Shown: piece by piece, positions 17,641 to 26,004 of the stretch | Position numbering within the stretch: position 1 is the stretch's first letter | Layout: the number at the start of each line of letters is the position of its first letter | Source of the DNA: an uncultured Acidiphilium sp. | GTDB lineage: Bacteria; Bacillota; Clostridia; Christensenellales; Borkfalkiaceae | Reading direction: 5' to 3' | Assembly: GCA_902495325.1 (NCBI GenBank) | Contig: CABUWK010000001.1 | Location: forward strand, 71,078-135,077 | Length of the DNA stretch: 64,000 nt | Notes under the pieces: model-generated | What the model saw: the letters and a program-made list of their open reading frames with translations, nothing else | The model's database searches: none | Told to the model about the DNA's origin: nothing | Made by a program: the position numbers and the translations under genes

Positions 17641-18360
17641 TCAGATTTTTTCTTTCAGGCTCGCTATAATTTTATTTTCGATCCTCGAAACCTGCACCTG
17701 AGAAACGCCGAGCGCCCTTGCGATTTCGCTTTGCGTTTTATCCCTGTAATACCTCATCACGATAACCTTCCTTTCCCTCGGCGGAAGGCTTTCGATCATG
17801 CTTTTAAGCAGAATCTTATCGATCATATCCTCTTCCCTTTCGCCCGACGGGATCTTGTCGATCAGTTCCGATTTATTATCTCCCGAATCGTCCGTCTTTT
17901 CGTAAAGAGAAAGGGGCATGCGCGAACTGTCGAGCGCGAGAACAACGTCTTCCCGATCGATATTGAGCGCGGAGGCGATCTCTTCGATCGAAGGTCCCTC
18001 TCCCGAACTTCCCCGGTAACTTTCGATAAAGCGGTTGATCCGCATCGCCTGCGATTTAATGATCCTGGAAACCTTCAGGGAGCCGTCGTCGCGCAGAAAA
18101 CGCTTGATCTCCCCTACGATCATCGGAACGGCATAGGTGGAAAACCTTACTTCAAATTTTTCGTCGAACCGATCGATCGCCTTTAAAAAACCGATACAGG
18201 CAAGCTGATACAGATCGTCGTATTCCACTCCTTTGTTTTTGAATCTGCGGATAAGACTTTTCAAAAGCAAAGCATTATGCTCCAGGAGGATTTCTTTTGA
18301 ACGGTTGTCTCCCGTTTTTGCTTTTCTTAAGTAAAAGACGGTCTCTTCCGCACTCAGCAT
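17641..18360 (-). CDS. sigF: Sporulation sigma factor SigF
   Basis: A forespore-specific RNA polymerase sigma factor of 239 residues. Regions 2 (DDLYQLACIGFLKAIDRFD), 3 and 4 (QSEIARALGVSQVQVSRIE) are complete. It is the last gene of the spoIIAA-spoIIAB-sigF operon, an order that separates it from the similar SigG. SpoIIAB holds it inactive until SpoIIAA is dephosphorylated. GAGGTGAAGG precedes ATG 18360. A partly paired AT-rich hairpin follows at about 17567-17625 and may terminate both this operon and the convergent regulator gene. Confidence 0.95.
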   Translation of the reverse strand: MLSAEETVFYLRKAKTGDNRSKEILLEHNALLLKSLIRRFKNKGVEYDDLYQLACIGFLKAIDRFDEKFEVRFSTYAVPMIVGEIKRFLRDDGSLKVSRIIKSQAMRINRFIESYRGSSGEGPSIEEIASALNIDREDVVLALDSSRMPLSLYEKTDDSGDNKSELIDKIPSGEREEDMIDKILLKSMIESLPPRERKVIVMRYYRDKTQSEIARALGVSQVQVSRIENKIIASLKEKI

Positions 18361-18372
18361 CCTTCACCTCTT

Positions 18373-18792
18373 TCATCCCGCGATCGTCTTTCTCATATCG
18401 ACAACCGTTCCTTCGTTCGGCTTCGATATCACCTTCACCTCGTCCATAAAGGTCCGTATCACGGTAAACCCCATGCCGGAACGCTCCTCTTCCGGTCGGG
18501 ACGTAAAGAAGGGTTCCAGGGCTTTTTCGAGATCCTCGATCCCGACCCCTTCGTCCGACACGACGATATGTACGTCATCGCCGTCGATCTCGGCAACCAT
18601 CGTAACATCGCCCGCGGTATCGGGATAACCGTGCACGATGGCATTCGTAACAGCTTCGCTGACAGCCGTTTTGATATCGGACAATTCCCCGACGCTCGGG
18701 TTTAAAGGTAACAAAAAGGAAGCGATAACGTTTCTGGCAAACCCCTCGTTTTCGGAAAGGGACGTAAACGTGACAGACATTTTATTTTTCAT
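18373..18792 (-). CDS. spoIIAB: Anti-sigma F factor / serine kinase SpoIIAB
   Basis: A GHKL-fold ATPase that binds SigF and phosphorylates SpoIIAA. The N-box (EAVTNAIVHGY), the G1 box (VSDEGVGI) and the G2 region (ERSGMGFTVIRTF) are all visible. ATG 18792 is preferred because GAGGAA lies upstream and the product then begins MKNKMSVTF as in relatives. An ATG at 18810 would overlap the spoIIAA stop in TAATG. It lies 12 bases before sigF. Confidence 0.94.
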   Translation of the reverse strand: MKNKMSVTFTSLSENEGFARNVIASFLLPLNPSVGELSDIKTAVSEAVTNAIVHGYPDTAGDVTMVAEIDGDDVHIVVSDEGVGIEDLEKALEPFFTSRPEEERSGMGFTVIRTFMDEVKVISKPNEGTVVDMRKTIAG

Positions 18793-18809
18793 AACATATT
18801 TCCTCGCCA

Positions 18810-19118
18810 TTATATTTTCGGCATGATCTCGTAAAGACCGGAGATCTGTAATATTTTATTTACGCTTAAACTCGGGCTCTGGATGAACACGGGCACCCCC
18901 ATTTTCTTTAATCTTTTATACCGACCGAGCAAAACCCCGATTCCCGTACTGTCCATAAACGTAACGCCGGAAAAATCAAACACAACGTTTTTAAGCCCTA
19001 CGGCACGATCGATGATCTCATCCGTTTTTGAGCGACAATAACCGGCGGAGAACTCGTCGAGTTCGCCGTACAGATATATGTAGAGACCATTCCTCTCTAC
19101 CCTGTATTTCACTTCCAT
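18810..19118 (-). CDS. spoIIAA: Anti-anti-sigma F factor SpoIIAA
   Basis: A 102-residue STAS-domain protein. Ser57 in FMDSTGIG is the residue phosphorylated by SpoIIAB; when SpoIIE removes the phosphate, SpoIIAA captures SpoIIAB and frees SigF. AGGTGAAAA precedes ATG 19118. It is the first gene of the sigF operon. No convincing SigH-type promoter could be picked out in the 140 bases upstream, although that is where one is expected. Confidence 0.94.
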   Translation of the reverse strand: MEVKYRVERNGLYIYLYGELDEFSAGYCRSKTDEIIDRAVGLKNVVFDFSGVTFMDSTGIGVLLGRYKRLKKMGVPVFIQSPSLSVNKILQISGLYEIMPKI

Positions 19119-19379
19119 TTTTCACCTCGCGTTTTCATAGGAAACGTCCGCCCGTCGCAAAAACAATTTAACGGATTCCGCAAAACGGTGGCAACGTTTT
19201 TCTTGTTATATGATAACATGGAAGAGAAGAAAAATTTACGGATATTTTGTCGGATTTTAGCTTATTTTCCGTATAAAACCGGACGGAATACCCGACCCCT
19301 TATACAGCCGTTTGCCCCGCCGCAAAAATAACGCCGGCACTCTTCCGCCCAAACGAAAAGAATACTCGCCGGCACACAA
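19119..19379. other. Intergenic region upstream of the sigF operon
   Basis: About 260 bases without a coding frame. The part nearest spoIIAA must hold the sporulation promoter, but no box pair is clear enough to place. The distal part is AT-poor and featureless. Confidence 0.5.
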
Positions 19380-19435
19380 AAAAAGACGGAATCGCTCCGG
19401 TTCTCCGACGGGAGAACCGAACATTCCGTCTTTTT
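19380..19435 (-). terminator. Strong terminator after the GTPase operon
   Basis: A 13-base outer stem (19380-19392 with 19423-19435, core AAGACGGAAT) surrounds an inner stem CGGTTCTCC/GGAGAACCG. A- and T-runs on both sides make it bidirectional. Confidence 0.85.
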
Positions 19436-19467
19436 GTATGTTTACCGAAAACGGTAAATAAAATATG

Positions 19468-20403
19468 TTAATTGGTTAAAGACACCACAGGCTCCGCGAT
19501 TTCCGGTATTTCATGCGAAGAAAGGTACTCCAGAACGATCTGAGGTTCTTCTTCCCCCTGCTCGTCCAGGTAATGAACGCGGGCGCGAAGGTGAATCCAC
19601 TGCTTGTTTACGACCGGCATCGGCTGATTCAAGGCGCAGAGATGCCCGAGAAGCTGAATGTCGTTCGCACAGCACGTCATCGCAAGTCTCCCCGCGATAA
19701 AGGTGTTTTTCGGAAGCTTGCGCGAGGTCACGGTCATACAGTCGAATTCCACGATTTTTCCTTCATAGCGGGGGCGGTTTTCGAACGTATCGATATAAAA
19801 AATACCGAAATCCCCGTCTTCGATCTTCATCTCGTCGCCGAGTTTATAAGGCAATTCGTCGGTGAAACGGATAGGCTTATCGTCTTCTCCGAGGGCGAGG
19901 ATCGTTGCGTCTTTATTGACGAGACGCAGATTCCGCTTATAACCCGCCATTTCGGCGGTATCTTCCGCGCGGTTCATGATAACGATATCGGAAGCCGTGA
20001 TCATATCCACGAACTTCTGCCTCATGTTATTGAAATACACTTTGAAGGTAGACGCGTCGATGATCGTAAAGGACTGCTCCACCAGAATATAGGGCGGAAA
20101 CTTGATTTTGTCCTGATCCCACATGGCGTTCATTTCGAAAAACACCGCGTGCGGTTTATTTACTTTGATCAGTTCGTTGATCTTCTCCACGGTAAATTCA
20201 TCCTGAGAGGCAAAGGTATAAACGCAGGCGTTGTATTTCGCAAGCTCCGCGGGATCATACTCCTCTTCTCCCTCTTCCATGGAAAGGATCAGCACTTTGC
20301 CGAGATCGCCGAAATCTTCGTTTCTGAGGGAATCGACGATAAATTTCGTCTTTCCGCTCTCCAGAATTCCGTGTACGACAACGGCGGGAAAAGTTCTCGC
20401 CAT
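19468..20403 (-). CDS. CobW-like P-loop GTPase with DUF1980-like C-terminal domain
   Basis: The N-terminal half (about residues 1-190) is a G3E-type NTPase with a Walker A motif GILESGKT and a degenerate NRAED in place of NKxD. The CxCC metal motif of true CobW proteins is missing. The C-terminal part, from about residue 200, has the segment IAGRLAMTCCANDIQLLG. This resembles the double-cysteine core of the DUF1980/YcgQ (TIGR03943) family, which pairs with YcgR permeases. ATG 20403 is selected because AAGGAG, inside the end of the upstream gene, is 8 bases away; GTG 20412 is an alternative. It probably works with the adjacent CobW protein in metal handling, which is inference. Confidence 0.7.
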   Translation of the reverse strand: MARTFPAVVVHGILESGKTKFIVDSLRNEDFGDLGKVLILSMEEGEEEYDPAELAKYNACVYTFASQDEFTVEKINELIKVNKPHAVFFEMNAMWDQDKIKFPPYILVEQSFTIIDASTFKVYFNNMRQKFVDMITASDIVIMNRAEDTAEMAGYKRNLRLVNKDATILALGEDDKPIRFTDELPYKLGDEMKIEDGDFGIFYIDTFENRPRYEGKIVEFDCMTVTSRKLPKNTFIAGRLAMTCCANDIQLLGHLCALNQPMPVVNKQWIHLRARVHYLDEQGEEEPQIVLEYLSSHEIPEIAEPVVSLTN

Positions 20404-20408
20404 AACGA

Positions 20409-21605
20409 TCACTCCTTATCGAAAAGCTTTTCGATCTTCTGTTTTTCGAGTTTGGAACCGATCACGACCACTCTGCCCGTCACGTCGGGCGCACCCGTTC
20501 TGATTTCGTAATCGCCGGCAACCAGATCGAAATAATACCATTTTTCATTGTCCGAAGCTCTCACGATCCCTTTGGAACGAAGGATCACGCCGAGAGACAT
20601 ATCGTCGCAGAGTTTCTGCAGGATCGAATCGAGTTCCGTATGCAAATAGGAAAGCACGGTCTCTTTACCCCAGCTTCCGAAAACCTCGTCGGCATCGTGA
20701 TCGTGGTGATGGTGATGACCTTCCCCGTCGTGATGATGCCCGCAGCAGCAATCGTCGTCATGGTGATGTTCGTGTCCGCCCTCTTCGTGATGATGTTCGT
20801 GTTCATCTTCGTCGTCATCGTCGCAACAGCCGTCATGGTGATGTCCATGTCCGTCCTCATCGTGATGATGATGGTGTTCGTGCTCCTCTTCTTCCTCGTC
20901 GTCATCATCGTCGTCATGCCCGCAGCAGCAATCGTCGTCATGATGGTGGTGATGGTGATGATGTTCGTGTTCCGGCTCTTTGTTGAGCTCTTCCAGAAGC
21001 TCGTCTACCATGGAAACGTCGCTTTCGAGCGCTTCGAGAAGTTTTTCGCCTTCCAGCCTGATCACGGGCGTGGTAATAATCGTTGCCTTCGGGTTGATTT
21101 CGCGGATCAGTTCTGCCGCAGCTTTGATCTTTTCGTCGGAAAGCTTATCCGTTTTGGATAAAACAACGGTATTCGCCTCTTTCACCTGATCGTTGTAAAA
21201 CTCGCCGAAATTCTTATAGTACATTTTACACTTACCCGCATCGGCAACGGTTGCAACGATATTGATCTTAAGATCGAGCCCCGTTTTTTCGACCGCGCGG
21301 ATAATATCGGAAAGCTTTCCCACGCCGGACGGTTCGATAATAATGCGGTCGGGAGAGAATTTATCCACCACTTCTTTCATAGAGGAAGTAAAATCTCCCA
21401 CGAGCGAGCAGCAGATGCAACCCGAATTGATCTCCTTGATCGCCACGCCGCTCTCTTTCAGAAAAGAGCCGTCGATTCCGATCTCGCCGAATTCGTTCTC
21501 GATCAGAACGATTTTCTCTTTCCCGAAGCAATCCGAGAAAAGTTTTTGGATCAACGTTGTTTTTCCGGCACCGAGAAAGCCGGAGATGATATCTACTTTT
21601 ACCAT
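20409..21605 (-). CDS. CobW/COG0523 GTPase with very long His/Asp/Cys-rich insertion
   Basis: A G3E GTPase of about 398 residues, likely a metal (zinc or similar) chaperone. The P-loop GFLGAGKTT is near residues 9-17, followed by the family metal motif GCICC (about 62-66) and SKTD (about 150-153). Between the GTPase core and the CobW C-terminal domain lies a segment of about 95 residues (roughly 211-305) made almost only of His, Asp, Glu, Gly and Cys, including three DCCCGH or GCCD clusters and runs of up to eight His. This is an unusually large metal-binding reservoir for the family. The start may be ATG 21605 or 21617; the latter overlaps the upstream stop. It is the middle gene of a three-gene unit. 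Confidence 0.85.
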   Translation of the reverse strand: MVKVDIISGFLGAGKTTLIQKLFSDCFGKEKIVLIENEFGEIGIDGSFLKESGVAIKEINSGCICCSLVGDFTSSMKEVVDKFSPDRIIIEPSGVGKLSDIIRAVEKTGLDLKINIVATVADAGKCKMYYKNFGEFYNDQVKEANTVVLSKTDKLSDEKIKAAAELIREINPKATIITTPVIRLEGEKLLEALESDVSMVDELLEELNKEPEHEHHHHHHHHDDDCCCGHDDDDDDEEEEEHEHHHHHDEDGHGHHHDGCCDDDDEDEHEHHHEEGGHEHHHDDDCCCGHHHDGEGHHHHHDHDADEVFGSWGKETVLSYLHTELDSILQKLCDDMSLGVILRSKGIVRASDNEKWYYFDLVAGDYEIRTGAPDVTGRVVVIGSKLEKQKIEKLFDKE

Positions 21606-21606
21606 A

Positions 21607-22323
21607 TCAGTCTTCATTCTCCTTTTTAAAGATATTCTTTATTTTATCGAGATCGATGTATTTATTGATCTGCGCATGCATGCGAAGCATAAATGCATCC
21701 TTCTTTTCCTTTCTTTTTTTGTTTTCTTCCTGCAGATACACCTTAATTTTCTCAAGCGAAACAGTCTGCTTGATGGAAATCGCATACTTACGAAGCTTGC
21801 CCATCAATTCGAGAGACTTGCAGAGATCCACCAGGAAGATCCCGAACGCGATCCCGAGAAAGAAGATCGCATAGGGAGAACCAACCACCCACAGGGAAAG
21901 CTTTCCGAGCGGTTCATACGCGAGAAAATAATAAGCAAGGCAGATCACGCCCCAGAAGAAGGAAAACAAGGGGCAAATGATCCCTTTATAATTTCCCCAC
22001 TGCCCGGAATAATCCCACAAACGGTTGTGATAGAATTTAAGGGAGATATATCCCGCGATAAACTCGATCAGCGTCATCACAACGGTGGCAAGAACAAGCA
22101 GAAGGATCACTTCCGCGACCCTGTTCCCCACAAACGAAAAATCGACCGAGCACAACAGAAACATCGCGGTGCCGCCGAAACCGTAGATCGGCAGACAACA
22201 ACCCGTCAGAAAGCCGGGATTGATCAGCCGTTTTCCTTTGATCGAGCGGAACGCTACTTCGAGCAGCCAGCCCGCAAACGAACAGAACAGAAAAATAAAC
22301 AAAAACCGTATAAAATAATCCAT
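21607..22323 (-). CDS. CmpB-like (putative ABC-transporter type IV) membrane protein
   Basis: A 238-residue membrane protein with about five helices. The opening CSFAGWLLEVAFRSIKGKR and FLTGCCLPIYGFGG match the CmpB family of putative transporter or membrane-anchored proteins (PF06541-like), whose function is not established. A Lys/Glu-rich coiled-coil tail of about 60 residues follows. AAAGG precedes ATG 22323; the frame is open further upstream, through leader sequence. It is the first gene of the unit with the two GTPases and overlaps or abuts the CobW start, so a shared role, perhaps in metal supply at the membrane, is plausible. Confidence 0.72.
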   Translation of the reverse strand: MDYFIRFLFIFLFCSFAGWLLEVAFRSIKGKRLINPGFLTGCCLPIYGFGGTAMFLLCSVDFSFVGNRVAEVILLLVLATVVMTLIEFIAGYISLKFYHNRLWDYSGQWGNYKGIICPLFSFFWGVICLAYYFLAYEPLGKLSLWVVGSPYAIFFLGIAFGIFLVDLCKSLELMGKLRKYAISIKQTVSLEKIKVYLQEENKKRKEKKDAFMLRMHAQINKYIDLDKIKNIFKKENED

Positions 22324-22483
22324 AAAAACCTTTCGCGATATCAGGCAAAAGCAAACAAAGCCTGAAGCCCCGCGCCCGATATGTTTTCTTTTTCCCGAAG
22401 AAAGAACTTTTCCGCCCGGCAGCATCCGGCACGTCTTCCGCATGCCCCTTTACGGGAAAAGCCGAACCTCTCCGTATAACATT

Positions 22484-22512
22484 ATTATATACTGTTTCCG
22501 TAAAATAATCAA
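22484..22512 (-). promoter_or_regulatory. Promoter of the membrane protein-GTPase operon
   Basis: TTGATT (22507-22512) and TATAAT (22484-22489) with a 17-base spacer on the minus strand. The leader is about 155 nt; no Zur-like palindrome was recognised in it. Confidence 0.65.
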
Positions 22513-22707
22513 TCGATTTAACCGCTCTCCCGACCTTTCCGGCAAATATTCTCCGAAAAAACGGCTTTTACGCTCTCCGCCGATCCCGTTTCCGATAAAC
22601 AAAAAGAACAGGATCCCGGACAGACATACCTTGCCGTCCTCCCCGTCGGTCCGATAAAAAACCGCGGACTCTGAATGCCCGCGGTTTTCCCATTTGCTTT
22701 CCGACCG

Positions 22708-23333
22708 TCACTCGAAAAGTTCCGGATGTTCGGAAAGTCTGTCTTTTTCCGTAATTTTTCTTACCACTCTGCACGGATTCCCGAAGGCGAGAGACCCTGC
22801 GGGAATGCTTTTCGAAACGACGGATCCCGCACCGATCACACACCCCTCCCCGATCGTCACCCCGGGCAGAACGGTCACGTTTCCGCCGAGCCAGCAGTTA
22901 TTTCCGATCGTAACCGGCTTGCTGTATTCGAGATTGACGTCCGCCCCGATCTCCTCATCTCGCGGAAAATATTGCGATCTTCCGGACAAAGAGGATGAAC
23001 GGGGGTTAAAATCGAACAGTTCGGTCCGATAAACACGTCGTCGCCGATCGTGACGTAATTGGTATCGAGCACGCAGAGGTTAAAGTTTGCGTACGAACGC
23101 TTTCCCATTCTGATATTCGTTCCGAAATCGAACTGGATCGGTCCCTGAAGGTATACACCTTCCCCGTGATCCGGCATCAGCTCGTTCAAGATCGCCTCCC
23201 TCGTTTCCGTATCCGATTCGGGCGTCGCATTGTATTTCTGGCACAACTCGTGCGATTTGCGCCGCATTTCCGTCATTCCCTCGCGGAAAGGATTATAGAT
23301 CTTTCCCGCATACATTTTTTCCTTTTCCGTCAT
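22708..23333 (-). pseudogene. Maltose O-acetyltransferase-like gene, frameshifted
   Basis: Two overlapping frames together give one complete left-handed beta-helix acetyltransferase of the Maa/NodL type. The upstream frame (22875-23333) has the N-terminal cap MYAGKIYNPFRE and the hexapeptide repeats up to [11 protein letters not shown]. The downstream frame (22708 to about 22960) continues with [28 protein letters not shown] to the normal end. The frames switch near 22955-22962, where one base is missing. There is no homopolymer there. AAAGGAG precedes ATG 23333. Either a true null allele or a sequence error; the rest of the gene is well conserved, which favours a recent event or an error. 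Confidence 0.8.
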
Positions 23334-23484
23334 TTTCTTCTCCTTTCATACGGCACGAGCCAACGATCAGAACGCAGGCTGTTTTATGCAAAAACGGCGC
23401 GAAAACGAAAACGTTTCCGCACCGATCGATTGCGTTTAAACCCGGTCTTATCCCGTTATCCTCGGCATCTGTCCGGGCTTCCGA

Positions 23485-24030
23485 TTATTTCTTGAAGTAT
23501 CTGTTAAGAAGACCTTCAAACGCTCTGCCGTGGCGCGCTTCGTCTCTTGCCATTTCGTGTACGGTATCGTGAATCGCATCGAGATTCTTCGCTTTCGCCA
23601 GTTTTGCAAGTTCCGTCTTACCTGCCGTGGCGCCGTTTTCCGCCGCAACGCGCAGTTCAAGGTTCTTTTTCGTGGAATCGGTCACGACTTCGCCGAGCAT
23701 TTCGGCAAATTTAGCGGCATGTTCCGCTTCTTCCATTGCCGCTTTTTCATAATACAAACCGATCTCGGGATAGCCTTCGCGGAAAGCCACTCTCGACATG
23801 GCAAGATACATGCCAACCTCGCTGCACTCCCCTTCGAAGTTCATGCGAAGACCGTTTTTGATCTCCTCGTCACAATCTTTCGCAACGCCGACAACGTGTT
23901 CTGCAGCCCAGGAAAGCCCGCCTTCCTGAACGGTAAATTTAGAACCGGGGCATTTGCAGACGGGGCAAAACTCGGGAGCGGAATCCCCTTCGTGAACATA
24001 ACCGCAGATCGGGCAAACAAACTTTTTCAT
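23485..24030 (-). CDS. rbr: Reverse rubrerythrin (NADH peroxidase component)
   Basis: A non-haem diiron protein that reduces hydrogen peroxide (and oxygen) in anaerobes. The rubredoxin-like FeS4 domain is at the N-terminus, with CPICGY and CPVCKC (residues 6-27). The four-helix diiron domain follows, with the ligand motifs EGECSE, EEAEH and DEARHG. This order is the reverse of classical rubrerythrin. 181 residues is normal. GGAGG precedes ATG 24030. It stands as a single gene; regulation by PerR is common in the family, but no PerR box was identified. Confidence 0.93.
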   Translation of the reverse strand: MKKFVCPICGYVHEGDSAPEFCPVCKCPGSKFTVQEGGLSWAAEHVVGVAKDCDEEIKNGLRMNFEGECSEVGMYLAMSRVAFREGYPEIGLYYEKAAMEEAEHAAKFAEMLGEVVTDSTKKNLELRVAAENGATAGKTELAKLAKAKNLDAIHDTVHEMARDEARHGRAFEGLLNRYFKK

Positions 24031-24162
24031 AAAAATAACATCCTCCGTAATAATAAATAGTTCCCACGGCGGAACGGAAAACCGTTTCCGTCGGATCGCA
24101 CCATTATTTTACTATAAACTTTAACGTTTGTCAAGTTAAATTTCAATTTTTAGGAGTAATTC

Positions 24163-25125
24163 TTAATTTTTTTTGTCTCTTTCCTTATCTTCCTTCTTTT
24201 TCTTCCGTAAAAAAGCCGGAAAACCGAATTCCGAAAGCAATTCGGAAATAAACACGAATACGAATCCGATCACGATAGGAACGGTCATTTTATCGTTTCC
24301 GAGCAAGATGCCGAAAACCGTTCCGAACACAGCTTCGAGACTCAGGATGAGAGACGAAGAATTTGCCGGCACGTATTTTTGCCCGAAACACTGCCCGAAC
24401 TGGCAATAGCACGTCGCAAACAACGCGAGATATCCGATTTTCAACGCCGCTTCTCCCGAAACGGAAAAGGACGAAGCGTAACGCGAAAACTCCACGGCAC
24501 CGGAAACTGCCGCATGAAGCACCCCTGCCGTAACCATAACAACCGTGATCAGACAAACGGGATCGTCCTGTTTGGAAAATTTTTCGTTAAATACGATCTG
24601 CAAGGCGAAGAAAACGCCGCACGCAAAGGAAAGGCAATCGCCAAGGAATTCGTTGCTGCCATGCCCGCTTTTCCCGCCGAACGCAATACACGCGATCCCC
24701 GAAAGGCAGATCGTCGCCGCCACAACGTTGCTTACTTTCGGTTTCGAACGGTAGAATATCCAGACCAGAAAAGGAACCATCACACAGTACGCCGCCGTTA
24801 AAAAAGCGTTCTTGGACGCCGTGGTATATTTCAGCCCGATCGTCTGCACCGCATAAGCCGCAAACAGAATAATGCCCGTAAGCACGCCGTTTTTTACCGT
24901 CTGACGCGTCATGTGTTTCATTCGTTTTATCCCGAACAGGGCAAGGAATATCGCGCCGAGCAAAAACCTGGCAGCAAGAATAAAAAAAGTAAAATGTCCT
25001 CCGCCGAGCGTTTCGAGGGTATCTTTCAAAATAACGAAAGAGCTACCCCAGATCACCGTGACGGATAAAAGAACAAATCTGCCGAGAATCGCTGTTTTCT
25101 TATGTTTGTTATCGTTTATTTCCAT
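24163..25125 (-). CDS. DMT-superfamily permease (EamA/RhaT family)
   Basis: A 320-residue membrane protein with ten predicted helices in two EamA repeats (about residues 12-145 and 160-300). The motif WGSSFVILKDTLE in the first helix is typical of drug/metabolite exporters. The C-terminus is a Lys-rich tail. The substrate is unknown. No good ribosome site is seen before ATG 25125, so either translation is weak or the start is slightly different. It is a single gene. Confidence 0.85.
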   Translation of the reverse strand: MEINDNKHKKTAILGRFVLLSVTVIWGSSFVILKDTLETLGGGHFTFFILAARFLLGAIFLALFGIKRMKHMTRQTVKNGVLTGIILFAAYAVQTIGLKYTTASKNAFLTAAYCVMVPFLVWIFYRSKPKVSNVVAATICLSGIACIAFGGKSGHGSNEFLGDCLSFACGVFFALQIVFNEKFSKQDDPVCLITVVMVTAGVLHAAVSGAVEFSRYASSFSVSGEAALKIGYLALFATCYCQFGQCFGQKYVPANSSSLILSLEAVFGTVFGILLGNDKMTVPIVIGFVFVFISELLSEFGFPAFLRKKKKEDKERDKKN

Positions 25126-25257
25126 ATGTAGTGTCCAAACAGCGCATAAATCGCGCGAACGAAAATAAGGCGAATAGCAAATCGCTATCCGCCCGTTGAT
25201 ACGCCAGATCGAAAATCGTTTCTTCGCAATTTTCGCTCAGGCACATGGATCGAAAAA

Positions 25258-25452
25258 TCAGTCAGCCTTCTTTTCAGCCTTTTCTACGACAAGTTTACCG
25301 TCATAATAACCGCATTTCGGGCAAACTCTGTGCGTAGCTTTCAGTTCATGACACTGAGGACATTCGACGAGCGTAGGAGCCTTCACCGTATAGTTACTTG
25401 CGAATCTCTTGTTTCCTCTCTGTTTAGATACCTTATGCTTAGGAACTGCCAT
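25258..25452 (-). CDS. rpmF: Ribosomal protein L32, zinc-binding form
   Basis: A 64-residue large-subunit protein beginning MAVPKHKVSKQRGNKR, typical of L32. Two Cys pairs, CPQC and CPKC, show the zinc-ribbon (C+) type. It follows yceD by 33 bases, the common bacterial pair. Confidence 0.96.
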   Translation of the reverse strand: MAVPKHKVSKQRGNKRFASNYTVKAPTLVECPQCHELKATHRVCPKCGYYDGKLVVEKAEKKAD

Positions 25453-25485
25453 TTGTATACACCTCGCTTGTTTATATTCTTTACT

Positions 25486-25929
25486 TTACTTTGCGCAATC
25501 GCAATCCGTATGATTCAGATTTGCTCCGCACGTGGGACAAAGCCCCTTACAGTCGTCTTTGCAATAAATCGTGTACGGCATGGAAGTAAGGATCTTATCG
25601 TTTACCATTTCCGTAAGGTCCACAAGACCTTTGGCAAACTTATACGCGTCCTCATCCTCTTTGCTTTCGGAAAAAACTTCGTCAAATCCGACGACGTTAT
25701 GGAAAATAACGCTATCCAGACACCGCGAGCACTGCCCTGCGATCGTATATCCGATCTCCCCTTCGACCGTAACTTCGTTACCGCCAAGCGTAAGCGTTCC
25801 CGTAATCGATACGGGGCCGTCGAATTTCGCGTTAGGTAAAGTGATCATCGAATCGCTCGCTTCGTAATCGAAATGAAACGAACACTCCGTTTTTCCGCTG
25901 TACTTGAGTTTTCTTACGTCGATAACCAT
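25486..25929 (-). CDS. yceD: YceD/DUF177 family 23S rRNA accumulation protein
   Basis: A 147-residue DUF177 protein, needed in bacteria and plastids for normal 23S rRNA levels. The central motif CSRCLDSV and the C-terminal CPTCGANLNHTDCDC are typical; the latter pair suggests zinc binding. ATG 25929 gives a normal N-terminus (MVIDVRKLKYSG). A near-perfect SigA promoter (25943-25971) ends only 13 bases before this ATG, so a transcript from it would have almost no leader and no Shine-Dalgarno. It is co-transcribed with rpmF. Confidence 0.9.
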   Translation of the reverse strand: MVIDVRKLKYSGKTECSFHFDYEASDSMITLPNAKFDGPVSITGTLTLGGNEVTVEGEIGYTIAGQCSRCLDSVIFHNVVGFDEVFSESKEDEDAYKFAKGLVDLTEMVNDKILTSMPYTIYCKDDCKGLCPTCGANLNHTDCDCAK

Positions 25930-25942
25930 AATATGCTTATTG

Positions 25943-25971
25943 ATTATACCTTTTTTTTTCGGTGTTGTCAA
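25943..25971 (-). promoter_or_regulatory. SigA promoter of yceD-rpmF
   Basis: TTGACA (25966-25971) and TATAAT (25943-25948) with a 17-base spacer that carries nine A residues on the minus strand. The implied leader is only 5 to 7 nt. Confidence 0.8.
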
Positions 25972-26004
25972 TATTTTTTCACCCCGTAAGGGAAAAAACA
26001 TCAA

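Noticed and set aside
20640..21161. Plus-strand frame encoding a Val/Met-rich apparent membrane protein
   Set aside because: It is the reverse of the His/Asp-rich codons of the CobW gene (CAT/GAT read as ATG/ATC); an artefact of composition.
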